Shown here: in pieces, positions 29,339 through 36,478 of the stretch
How positions within the stretch are numbered: position 1 is the first letter of the stretch
Layout of the letters: the number at the start of each line of letters is the position of its first letter
IMG/VR virus record: IMGVR_UViG_3300044960_000472
Location: 1 to 39,990 of that record
Source of the DNA: a virus
DNA length: 39,990 nt
Reading direction: 5' to 3' (one strand)
Program-made: the position numbers and the translations under genes
Notes under the pieces: model-generated
Database searches by the model: none
What the model was told of the DNA's origin: nothing
What the model saw: the letters and a program-made list of their open reading frames with translations, nothing else

Positions 29339-29426
29339 CCTCGATGCGACTGTCCGGGGGACATCATCGGGCGAGTGGCTCTGACCTCGATGCGACTGTC
29401 CGGGGGACATCATCGGGCGAGTGGCT
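29335..29426. repeat. 46-bp tandem duplication at the transposase start
   Basis: Bases 29335-29380 and 29381-29426 are identical. Each copy contains the Ner stop sequence, an ATG and the palindrome TGTCCGGGGGACA (29351-29363 and 29397-29409). Because 46 is not a multiple of three, the ATG of copy 1 reads into the transposase frame and that of copy 2 does not. Confidence 0.9.
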
Positions 29427-31626
29427 CTCGCTCGAGGACGCACGCGCAATCGGGATCTCGCGAACCTCGTTTTACGAGCGCTTCAGCGCAGAGGTTGCGA
29501 AGAGCCGACTCTGGCTCGTCCGCGACGAAGGCCGAGGTCGACGGTTTGTTCACCGCGACGCGCTTTCGAACGATGAACGGCGTGCGTGGCAGCGGCTGCT
29601 CGCCGATCGGCTGAAGGCTGAAGCGCGCCGCGTCGAGCTCGGCTCGAAGTACTCCGAGCAGGGCGCCGAAATCCTCGAGCGCCTATCGGCTATCGGCGAC
29701 GTCACCGCCGAGGCGCACTACGAGTGTGAGGCGCAGCGCCGTCTCGAGCTGCTGCTCGAATACGAAGCGCTTTCGCCGAAGTACATCAAAGGCGCGCCGA
29801 ACCCACGCGCCGTCGAGATCACGCAGGAGTGGCGCTGCAAAGACCCGGTCATCATTCGCGACCGGAAGAGCTGGGCCAAGCCGATCTCGCTCCGCACCCT
29901 CGAGAACTACCGCGTTCGCTATCGCGAAGTCGGATTTGCCGCGCTCCTGCCGCCACGATGGTCGGCGCCGAAGCCCGGCGATCGTCGCGTTCTCGAGTAC
30001 CCGCCGGACGTCGCCGACGCGATCAGGAAGCTGCGCCTCGTCGCCTTCCCGAACCTCGGGGAGGAGCAGCTCTACAAGAAGGCGCGCGAGCGCCTCGGCG
30101 ATGTCATCGGCAGCGTTTCGACGTTCCGTCGTCGCCTGCGCGCGCTCGTGCCGCGCGACCTCGACGTCTTCGCGCGGAAGGGCGAGCGCACCTACGCCGC
30201 CACCGTGCAGACCTACGTGCCGCGGTCAACCGAGGAGCTCGACGTCTGCGAGCTGCTCGTCGGCGACCATCATCAGTTCGACGTCGAGGTGATCAACCCC
30301 GAGCGGAACGGCGCGCTCGATCGTCCTTGGCTCACCGCGTTCGTCGACATGAAGACGCGCGCGTTCGTCGGCTGGCACATCAGCTTTCAGCCGAACGCGC
30401 GCGCCATCAAGTACGCCTTCCGTCGCGCGATCGAGCCGAAGCCGCACGACGCATACGCGATGCTCTGCGGGATCCCCGCGTCGGTGTACATCGACAACGG
30501 GAAGGACTTCCGCGCCGGTGCTCTCGAGGGCGTCGAGGGCATGTTCACCCTCTGCGGCGTGAAGGTGATCCACGCGATCCCCTTCAACGCCAAGGCGAAG
30601 ACCGCCGTCGAGCGCCAGTTCGGGACCGTCGTCGAGCTCTTCTCGCGCGCGCAGCCCGCCTACTGCGGCCGGAGCACTGATGAGCGCACCGAGCGCTACC
30701 GCGCCGCCGCGTCCCGCTACAACGCGCTGCTGAAGAAGGGACGCCGCGATCCGTCGCTGCCGTTCCCGACGCTGGAGCAGTTCCGCGCTTCGTTCGAGAT
30801 GTGGCTGCTCGAGTACCTCGAGCGGCCGCACGAGGGTCTCGCGGATGAGGCGACGGGCCGCGTCTTCTCGCCGGCGGCGATCGCAGCGGAGCGACGTCTT
30901 CCGCCACGCCTTCCGACGAGCGATCAGCTCGCCGCGCTCACCTTCGAGGCGACGACGCGCGTCGTTCAAAAGGGATACGTGCAGCGCGACGGCGTGCTCT
31001 ACACCGCCGACGAGCTCTACGCGTACGAGGGCGTGCAGGTCACGGTGCGGTTCGATCCGCTCGACCTGCGCGAGGTCCTCGTCTTCGACCGCGCGAAGTT
31101 CGTGTGCCGCGCAGCGATGGCGAATCGCTCGCAGCAACGCGCCGACGGCACGCTCGATCAAGCGGCGCTCGATTACCGCCGCCGCTTCGAAAGCCGCAAG
31201 AAGAAGCTGCGCGACGAGTACGCGCGCCTTCGCTTGTCAGAGGGCGCTGGTACGGTCGATGAGGCGGCCGCGATGCTCCTCGGGCCCGAGCCCGCGCGAC
31301 TGTCCGCGCCGAGCTCGCCCGAGGTCGCTCCGCCGCCGGAAGCGGTCACTGCGCTGCTCCCGGTCGCAGCGTCGATCGCACGCGCGATGGAGACGCCGCG
31401 CGCCGAGCCGCCGGCGAACGACACCGGCGAGAGCACGGTCCGTCTGATGGAGGAGTCCGACGAGGCCTACGTCGTCGAACGCCTTTCGCACCGCCCTGAA
31501 ATGCCGCCGGAGGCGCACTTCCTCGACGAGGGGTCGCTCGCCTTCTACCGGCAACGCCAAGCCGAGTGGGACGCCGCCGCCGCTCGCTTGATCGCCGAAC
31601 GCAACGCCGCGCGCCCAACGCGCTGA
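29344..31626 (+). CDS. DDE transposase (MuA-like)
   Basis: A 760-residue transposase. The N-terminal winged-helix DNA-binding part starts at about 27 (W-L-S-L-E-D-A-R-A-I-G-I-S-R-T-S-F-Y). The catalytic core has Asp308 in V-G-D-H-H-Q-F-D-V, Asp384 in V-Y-I-D-N-G-K-D-F and Glu423 in K-T-A-V-E-R-Q-F. A MuA-type C-terminal beta-barrel (V-L-Y-T-A-D-E-L-Y-A-Y-E-G) and a long acidic tail follow. It cuts and joins phage ends for integration and replicative transposition. The only in-frame ATG near the start is in the first copy of the 46-bp repeat. MuA has 663 residues; the extra length is mostly at the C-terminus. Confidence 0.93.
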   Translation: MRLSGGHHRASGSDLDATVRGTSSGEWLSLEDARAIGISRTSFYERFSAEVAKSRLWLVRDEGRGRRFVHRDALSNDERRAWQRLLADRLKAEARRVELGSKYSEQGAEILERLSAIGDVTAEAHYECEAQRRLELLLEYEALSPKYIKGAPNPRAVEITQEWRCKDPVIIRDRKSWAKPISLRTLENYRVRYREVGFAALLPPRWSAPKPGDRRVLEYPPDVADAIRKLRLVAFPNLGEEQLYKKARERLGDVIGSVSTFRRRLRALVPRDLDVFARKGERTYAATVQTYVPRSTEELDVCELLVGDHHQFDVEVINPERNGALDRPWLTAFVDMKTRAFVGWHISFQPNARAIKYAFRRAIEPKPHDAYAMLCGIPASVYIDNGKDFRAGALEGVEGMFTLCGVKVIHAIPFNAKAKTAVERQFGTVVELFSRAQPAYCGRSTDERTERYRAAASRYNALLKKGRRDPSLPFPTLEQFRASFEMWLLEYLERPHEGLADEATGRVFSPAAIAAERRLPPRLPTSDQLAALTFEATTRVVQKGYVQRDGVLYTADELYAYEGVQVTVRFDPLDLREVLVFDRAKFVCRAAMANRSQQRADGTLDQAALDYRRRFESRKKKLRDEYARLRLSEGAGTVDEAAAMLLGPEPARLSAPSSPEVAPPPEAVTALLPVAASIARAMETPRAEPPANDTGESTVRLMEESDEAYVVERLSHRPEMPPEAHFLDEGSLAFYRQRQAEWDAAAARLIAERNAARPTR

Positions 31627-31640
31627 AGGAGCCAGCCCCG

Positions 31641-32657
31641 ATGGAAGAGACGCCCGAGTTCGAGAATCGCCTTCCGGAGCCTTCGAAGAACACGCGCCTC
31701 GCGAGCGTCCCCGACGACGCGAAGATGACCCCCGTCCGCAAGAAGGTCATCGAGCTGCGCAACTCGTTCGCGCTCGCCGACATCGCGCGCGCGACGAACT
31801 ACTCCGTCCCGACGCTGAGCGCCTGGGCGAACGGCAAGTACAATGGCGCGAGCGAGAAGATCGAGGCGGCCGTCTTGAAGTGGCTCATCCGCATCGGCGA
31901 GCAGCCGGAGGGCGGTGCCGTCGAGACGCAGCCGTTCCTCGAGACGCCGAACCAGCGCGCCGTCTTCTGGACGATCACGATGGCTCTCGAGCAGCGCGCG
32001 CTGACCGCCGTGATCGGGAAGCCCGGCCTCGGCAAGACGGCGTCGATCATCGCGTGGTGCAAGCAGGCGCGGCAGGACGGCATCCGTCACGTCGCTGTGA
32101 CCTGCGACGTGACGATGCAGAACAGCCCGCTCGCCATCCTGCGCAGGATCGCCGACGAGCTCCGCATCGAGCGCGCGCGCACGTCGACCGAACTGCTCGA
32201 CGCGATCTGCGAGAAGCTCCGCTCCGACGACTACCTGATCATCATCGACGAGGCGCAGCACCTCGGTCTGCGCCCGCTCGAGGCGATCCGGTCGATTCAC
32301 GACAAGGCGACCGCCGGGATCGCGCTCCTCGGCTCGCAGGCGCTCGAGTACACACTCGTCACGCCGCGCCGTCACTCCGAGCTGAAGCAGCTGCAGGACC
32401 GCCTCCTCGTCGTCAAGTACCTGCAGCCGCTCGCGCCGATCGACCTCTCGCGGTTCGTCGATGATTGGTGGGGCTCGCCGGTGCCCGAGCCGGTGAAGTC
32501 GAAGCTGCGCGCGATCTCCGGCGGCAACCCGCGCCGCCTCTGCCGCGTGCTCACGCACGCGCGCGCGATGTGCCGCCTCTCGAAGGGGTCGCTCACCGTC
32601 GAGATCGTCGACTCCGCGAACGCGCTCCTCTTCCGCTCGACGGAGGAGGAGAACTGA
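31641..32657 (+). CDS. AAA+ transposition activator (MuB-like)
   Basis: A 338-residue ATPase. ATG 31641 has AAGGAG about 9 bases before it; the longer upstream frame overlaps the transposase and is rejected. An N-terminal helix-turn-helix (about 44-68: F-A-L-A-D-I-A-R-A-T, V-P-T-L-S-A-W-A-N-G-K) as in MuB is followed by Walker A G-K-P-G-L-G-K-T (126-133) and Walker B L-I-I-I-D-E-A-Q-H (199-207). The sensor region includes G-I-A-L-L-G-S-Q. It selects target DNA and activates the transposase, and gives target immunity in Mu. Confidence 0.9.
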   Translation: MEETPEFENRLPEPSKNTRLASVPDDAKMTPVRKKVIELRNSFALADIARATNYSVPTLSAWANGKYNGASEKIEAAVLKWLIRIGEQPEGGAVETQPFLETPNQRAVFWTITMALEQRALTAVIGKPGLGKTASIIAWCKQARQDGIRHVAVTCDVTMQNSPLAILRRIADELRIERARTSTELLDAICEKLRSDDYLIIIDEAQHLGLRPLEAIRSIHDKATAGIALLGSQALEYTLVTPRRHSELKQLQDRLLVVKYLQPLAPIDLSRFVDDWWGSPVPEPVKSKLRAISGGNPRRLCRVLTHARAMCRLSKGSLTVEIVDSANALLFRSTEEEN

Positions 32658-32658
32658 G

Positions 32659-32835
32659 ATGCGCCGCACGGGGGGAGAGATCCGTGGGGAGCGTCGTCTC
32701 GGCGTTCTCATCGACATCGACGTCGACCGCCGCGAGCGCGCTGAGCGCCGACGCCGCGTGCTCTGGGGCGTGTTGCTCGTCGGGTCCGTCGTCGTCTGGG
32801 GCGTTGTCCTTCGCGCGATGGGAGGTGCGCGATGA
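32659..32835 (+). CDS. Short basic single-pass membrane protein
   Basis: A 58-residue frame starting 1 base after the MuB-like stop and overlapping the next ATG (ATGA). A charged N-terminal half (R-R-E-R-A-E-R-R-R-R) precedes one membrane helix (V-L-W-G-V-L-L-V-G-S-V-V-V-W-G-V-V-L). Type and place resemble small early membrane proteins of phages, but no family is recognised. Confidence 0.6.
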   Translation: MRRTGGEIRGERRLGVLIDIDVDRRERAERRRRVLWGVLLVGSVVVWGVVLRAMGGAR

Positions 32836-33071
32836 AGCGCCACTCGTGCAAGGTCCTCAATACGAGCACGCAGCAGTGGTGCGCCGACGAGGCACGCGTG
32901 CTCCTCAGCTACTCGCGCGGCGGTGAGTCCGTCGAGAGCGCGACCTGCATCAAACACGGCATCGAGATCGCGCAGGCGCTGCAGCTGCAGGGCGTCTACG
33001 TCGCGATCGATCCGATCCCGGCCGACTGGGGCGATCCGGTCGCGCGCGAGCTCGCGCGGGGAGCGAACTGA
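32832..33071 (+). CDS. Hypothetical early protein
   Basis: A 79-residue protein with 3 Cys (H-S-C-K-V-L-N near the start, Q-W-C-A-D-E, A-T-C-I-K-H-G) and a hydrophobic middle helix (I-A-Q-A-L-Q-L-Q-G-V-Y-V-A-I). The ATG overlaps the previous stop and its own stop overlaps the next ATG. I do not recognise it. Confidence 0.6.
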   Translation: MKRHSCKVLNTSTQQWCADEARVLLSYSRGGESVESATCIKHGIEIAQALQLQGVYVAIDPIPADWGDPVARELARGAN

Positions 33072-33322
33072 TGGAGGTCATCAACGCTGTCCCGCCGTCG
33101 TCGTCGCGCGTTCAGGGGTCGTTCAACGATCGACTGAAAGACCTCGAGCGCGCGTCGCTCGTCCTGCTGCGCGAGTACTCCGACCTCGCGCAGCTCGTCC
33201 CCGTCGGCTCGCCTGTTCGCGAGCTGCTCGAGGCGCAGGCCGCCGAGCTCATGCGCCTCACGAACCGCCACGAATGCGAACGGTTCGCCGCCGTCGCTGA
33301 AGCCCACCGTCGTCACCAGTAG
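33071..33322 (+). CDS. Hypothetical early helical protein
   Basis: An 83-residue, largely helical protein: R-L-K-D-L-E-R-A-S-L-V-L-L-R-E-Y-S-D-L and R-E-L-L-E-A-Q-A-A-E-L-M-R-L. One Cys is present near the end. It is tightly packed in the early operon (ATG overlaps the preceding stop by one base). No family recognised. Confidence 0.6.
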   Translation: MEVINAVPPSSSRVQGSFNDRLKDLERASLVLLREYSDLAQLVPVGSPVRELLEAQAAELMRLTNRHECERFAAVAEAHRRHQ

Positions 33323-33331
33323 GAGAGGACC

Positions 33332-33847
33332 ATGCCCAAGCCCGGAACGAAGCGCATCGAGATCAACGGACACGCGACCTTCCTCCCCGCCGAGGACGTC
33401 GAGATCGAGCGCCTGCTCGCGCTCGGCATCGCGGCGCAGGCGCGGCTCGAACGCGCGAAGCAGGAGGTCGACGAGATCAAGGCGCGGCTCGTCGAGATCG
33501 CGGAGGCGAAGCGCCTCGGTCGCACGTCCGTGACGCTGCATTCGATCGGTGGCAGCGGCGCCGCGCTCATCACCTTCGGGACGGAGCTGAAGGTCGACGA
33601 GAACGTCGCCGCGCAGATCGAGCAGGAGATCCAGCCTGACCTCTTCCGGCTGATCTTCTCGAAGCGCACCGTCTACAGCGTCGCGCGCGGCTATCGCAGC
33701 TTCATGCGGCAGCCGCAGACGGAGGAACTCGAGAAGCTGAAGCTCCGCGTCGGGAAGGCGTTCGAGGCGCGCCCGAAGAAGCCGAGCGTCCGCTTCCTCG
33801 GCGCCGACGTCGCCGACCTCGACGAGGACGCCGAAGTCGATGGCTGA
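33332..33847 (+). CDS. Early coiled-coil protein of unknown function
   Basis: A 171-residue protein preceded by AGGAGAGG 4 bases before the ATG. Residues about 22-60 form a strong coiled coil (E-I-E-R-L-L-A-L-G, L-E-R-A-K-Q-E-V-D-E-I-K-A-R-L). A beta-rich middle (V-T-L-H-S-I-G-G-S-G-A-A-L-I) and a second helical part with F-S-K-R-T-V-Y-S-V-A-R-G-Y-R follow. The place after MuB is where Mu-like phages carry replication or protection genes such as gam. The coiled coil would fit a Gam-like role, but the similarity is not enough to claim it. Confidence 0.65.
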   Translation: MPKPGTKRIEINGHATFLPAEDVEIERLLALGIAAQARLERAKQEVDEIKARLVEIAEAKRLGRTSVTLHSIGGSGAALITFGTELKVDENVAAQIEQEIQPDLFRLIFSKRTVYSVARGYRSFMRQPQTEELEKLKLRVGKAFEARPKKPSVRFLGADVADLDEDAEVDG

Positions 33848-34826
33848 GCGCGCGGCCCCATCGATCCGGATCCCGCCGTCGGAACCGCCGGCGGGGCCCG
33901 GCACGATCCGCTGCCCGTTGAAGCGGTCGGAGATCGCGTTCGCACGCTGCCTCGAGTGGCAGAAGGAGTCGGCGGCGCGGGGCGACGCGTGCACGTGCGA
34001 CGTGTACCGCGCCGATCCGCGCGCCGCCGGCGCCAGCCTCGTCATCGCGCCCGAGCAGCTCTGCGGGCGCGTGATCGACGAGGATCTCGACGCGCAGCTC
34101 GAGGCGCACGCCGCGGACCTCGAGCTCACCGATCGTCAGCGCGAGGTCCTCGCGTACATCCGCGGCTACGTCGCCGACGTCGGGATCGTTCCGACGGCGG
34201 TGCACCTCGCGAAGAAGCGCGAGCTCGGGATCACGAGCTGGACGAACGCCGATCGCTTCCTCGAGCTGCTCGAGGCGAAGGGCTACCTCGTCCGCGATGA
34301 ACGCGATCACCTGCGCCTCCGCGAGGACGTCGACAAACCCGTCGAGCAGCCGCTCGACGAGAGAGAGGAGCCCCCGATGGCAACCCACAAGACCGAGAGC
34401 GGCCTCTGCGCCGCGTGCGGAGAGAAGTCGCCCGCCGGCACGCGTATGCGCGACGGCCTCTGCAAGCCCTGCCGCGACAAGAAGGCCGCGAACGATCGCG
34501 CGAAGCTCATCGGAGAGCGAGCGCAGGTCGCCAAGGAGTCGAAGACGCTCGACGACGTTGCCTCGCGCCACGTGTCGCCCGGCGTCGCCGCGCGCGTGCC
34601 GAAGCAGCCGCTGCTTCCGAGCGTCGCAGAGGCGCGCATCGCCGAGCTCGAGCTGCAGCTCGAGGCGAAGGACCGGCAGATCGCGCAGCGCGACGCGGTG
34701 ATCAGGAGGCTGCGCTGGCTCGTCGAGGGCGTGCGTCAGGGTTTCGCGAAGCTCGACGAGCTGACGGCGGCGGCGAACAACGTCGACGCTTCGCCCGTCG
34801 CACCCGACGCCGAGGTCGCGTCGTGA
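33840..34826 (+). CDS. LexA-type winged helix plus zinc-finger protein
   Basis: A 328-residue protein in three parts. Residues 20-75 contain four Cys (C-P-L-K-R-S, A-R-C-L-E-W, C-T-C) and may bind metal. Residues 96-152 match the LexA N-terminal winged helix (L-T-D-R-Q-R-E-V-L-A-Y-I-R, G-I-V-P-T-A-V-H-L-A, L-E-A-K-G-Y-L-V-R), without any peptidase. From 188 a C-x2-C...C-x2-C finger (C-A-A-C, C-K-P-C) is followed by a coiled coil. It may act at SOS-type operators or as an early regulator. ATG 34377 (Met180) has its own GAGGAG site, so a 149-residue finger protein may also be made. Confidence 0.72.
   Translation: MAERAAPSIRIPPSEPPAGPGTIRCPLKRSEIAFARCLEWQKESAARGDACTCDVYRADPRAAGASLVIAPEQLCGRVIDEDLDAQLEAHAADLELTDRQREVLAYIRGYVADVGIVPTAVHLAKKRELGITSWTNADRFLELLEAKGYLVRDERDHLRLREDVDKPVEQPLDEREEPPMATHKTESGLCAACGEKSPAGTRMRDGLCKPCRDKKAANDRAKLIGERAQVAKESKTLDDVASRHVSPGVAARVPKQPLLPSVAEARIAELELQLEAKDRQIAQRDAVIRRLRWLVEGVRQGFAKLDELTAAANNVDASPVAPDAEVAS
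34377..34826 (+). CDS. Possible internal-start product: zinc-finger coiled-coil protein
   Basis: In-frame ATG with GAGGAG about 6 bases upstream, beginning M-A-T-H-K-T-E-S-G-L-C-A-A-C. The 149-residue product would have the C-x2-C/C-x2-C finger and the C-terminal coiled coil (R-I-A-E-L-E-L-Q-L-E-A-K-D) but no winged helix. The ribosome site is the only evidence for separate translation. Confidence 0.4.
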   Translation: MATHKTESGLCAACGEKSPAGTRMRDGLCKPCRDKKAANDRAKLIGERAQVAKESKTLDDVASRHVSPGVAARVPKQPLLPSVAEARIAELELQLEAKDRQIAQRDAVIRRLRWLVEGVRQGFAKLDELTAAANNVDASPVAPDAEVAS

Positions 34827-35308
34827 GCCGCGCCGATCTGCGAGATCTCGCGGTGACCGCGTTTCTCGCGGCAGCCCTCATCGCGTTCACCCTGCTGTGG
34901 GGCGGTTGTTCGGGGCCGAGTTCGAACGCGCAGCCGCGCGAGACCATCGCGCGCGCCGCGCTCGCGCCCTTCTGCTCCTACGCGCTGAGCGCGCCCGTGG
35001 AGGCGGCCGACGACCTCACTGGGTACTTTGGGCCCGGCGTCGATTGCGTGCCTCCTGACGGCGATCCGCGCGCGTTCCGGCTCGGGTTCGGGATCGGTGA
35101 TCACCGCGCGGTCGTTCGCACACCGCGCCCGGTCGCGCTCGGCGAGGCGATCGCTCCCTCGGCGCTCGTCGACAACTCGAACGACTGCACGGGCACGATC
35201 CGCATCGAGCGCGAGGTCCCCGACTGGTCGGTCGAAGTCGATCTGACGTGCGGCGACGCGCGCCTCGTCGGCTGGTTCGGCGGCGCGTGGCCGACGGAGT
35301 GGCGCTGA
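34823..35308 (+). CDS. Secreted or lipid-anchored protein in the early operon
   Basis: A 161-residue protein starting at GTG 34823 (overlaps the previous stop, GTGA). The N-terminus is a signal-like helix (V-T-A-F-L-A-A-A-L-I-A-F-T-L-L-W-G-G-C-S); Cys could be lipid-modified, though Trp at -3 makes the lipobox imperfect. The mature part is a small beta-rich domain with 4 further Cys (P-F-C-S-Y, V-D-C-V-P, N-D-C-T-G, L-T-C-G-D). An exported protein made early could act in superinfection exclusion. This is inferred from place and topology only. Confidence 0.62.
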   Translation: MSRADLRDLAVTAFLAAALIAFTLLWGGCSGPSSNAQPRETIARAALAPFCSYALSAPVEAADDLTGYFGPGVDCVPPDGDPRAFRLGFGIGDHRAVVRTPRPVALGEAIAPSALVDNSNDCTGTIRIEREVPDWSVEVDLTCGDARLVGWFGGAWPTEWR

Positions 35309-35589
35309 TGTTCGCCATAGGTGACAAGGAATGGCCCGGCGTCTCGAAGCTCATCGAGGAAGCGGGCGAGGTCGCACAGGTCTGCGGGAAGCTGCTCGGC
35401 ACGCGCGGCGAGCGGATCCATTTCGACGGCAGCGACCTTCGCGCGCGTCTCGGAGAGGAGCTCGCAGATCTTCTCGCCGCGATCTTCTTCGTAATCGAGG
35501 AGAACGACCTCGACGCCGGCGCGATCGACGTCCGCGCGGTGCAGAAGCTCGCGACGTTCAACCGCTGGCACTGCGACGAGGCGAAGTGA
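35308..35589 (+). CDS. MazG-like nucleotide pyrophosphohydrolase
   Basis: A 93-residue protein starting at ATG 35308, which overlaps the preceding stop (TGATG). The metal-binding E-E-x-x-E of K-L-I-E-E-A-G-E-V (17-21) and E-x-x-D of G-E-E-L-A-D-L (51-54) are in place for the all-alpha MazG fold. The family hydrolyses NTPs or dNTPs to monophosphates, and in some phages is thought to alter nucleotide or alarmone pools. It is short, a single MazG domain. Confidence 0.75.
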   Translation: MFAIGDKEWPGVSKLIEEAGEVAQVCGKLLGTRGERIHFDGSDLRARLGEELADLLAAIFFVIEENDLDAGAIDVRAVQKLATFNRWHCDEAK

Positions 35590-36224
35590 TGCCGGGCCGC
35601 GGACGAGACGCCGTCAATCGCCTTCTATGGGCCGCTGCGAAGAAGCTCGGCGGCGAGGAGACGGTGCGGACCGCCGTCGCCGCGATCAACGATCGCGATG
35701 GCACGAACGCCGAGCTCCGCGGCACGCCCGAGTACTCCTCGACGAAGCGCCTCACCGATCAGCAGTTCCTCGAGCTCGCGATGGACTTCCGTCGGAAGGC
35801 CAAGCTACCGATGCCGTCGCTGAACGCGCGCGCACCGCGCGACAAGCGGCCGCGGCACCCGCCGAGCGACGTAAACAACGTCATCTACGTCGCGACGCCC
35901 GTCGAGAAACACTACGTCGAATACCTCTTCGATCTGCTTTCGTGGAGCGACGAAGCGCGCGCGGCGTTCATCGAGCGCCAGACGAAGAAGCGCGGCCTCG
36001 CGACGCACGCCGCGGTGACCGCCGTCGTCGCACCGCTCGAGCGCCTGCTGCGGGAGCGCGGCTTCCGCTGCTTCGAGCGCGACCGCCAGAAGACGTGGCG
36101 CGCGCCGAACGCCACGCGCGATCCGGATGCCTGCTGCGACGACGCGCGCGTCGTCTCGTGCGTGTGCCGCAAGGCGCTCTCGTGCCCGACGCACGGCGAG
36201 AAACACGTCGGGGGCCACGATTGA
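35589..36224 (+). CDS. GemA-like regulatory protein (Mu gp16-like)
   Basis: A 211-residue protein. The N-terminal part (N-R-L-L-W-A-A-A-K-K-L-G, K-R-L-T-D-Q-Q-F-L-E-L-A-M-D-F) and especially the second domain (A-T-P-V-E-K-H-Y-V-E-Y-L-F-D-L-L then F-I-E-R-Q-T-K-K-R-G-L) follow the DUF1018/GemA pattern. A Cys-rich tail (A-C-C-D-D, C-V-C-R-K, L-S-C-P-T-H) is an addition. GemA of Mu changes host gene expression and supercoiling. The start is coupled to the MazG-like stop. Confidence 0.62.
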   Translation: MPGRGRDAVNRLLWAAAKKLGGEETVRTAVAAINDRDGTNAELRGTPEYSSTKRLTDQQFLELAMDFRRKAKLPMPSLNARAPRDKRPRHPPSDVNNVIYVATPVEKHYVEYLFDLLSWSDEARAAFIERQTKKRGLATHAAVTAVVAPLERLLRERGFRCFERDRQKTWRAPNATRDPDACCDDARVVSCVCRKALSCPTHGEKHVGGHD

Positions 36225-36478
36225 TGACCGGCTGCGATGAGTGCGTTTTCGGACGCTGCCGCGACGGCCGGCGCTTCTGCTCAAAGCAGTGCGCCGACTC
36301 CTTCCGTGCATACGTGCAGCGCACGAATCGCTGGGAGCGTCGCGAAGCCGCTCTCGCCGCGGGCGACTACACTACGGCCGCGCGCCTCGACGGCGCCGGC
36401 GTCTCGGCGGATAGCCGACAGATCCGCCGGAAGCTCGCGCGCTGGGAGAACCGCAAGCTCGCGAGGGCGTCGCGATGA
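36224..36478 (+). CDS. Small zinc-binding protein
   Basis: An 84-residue protein starting at ATG 36224 (TGATG overlap). The N-terminus M-T-G-C-D-E-C-V-F-G-R-C, then F-C-S-K-Q-C-A-D-S-F resembles a treble-clef finger of the FCS/MYND type. The rest is a basic helix (R-Q-I-R-R-K-L-A-R-W-E). It lies between GemA-like and DnaB genes and overlaps the latter by 4 bases. The role is unknown; nucleic-acid binding is likely. Confidence 0.68.
   Translation: MTGCDECVFGRCRDGRRFCSKQCADSFRAYVQRTNRWERREAALAAGDYTTAARLDGAGVSADSRQIRRKLARWENRKLARASR

Noticed and set aside
33332-33847. Assignment of the coiled-coil early protein as Gam (host-nuclease inhibitor)
   Set aside because: Position and coiled coil fit, but no Gam sequence pattern was recognised.
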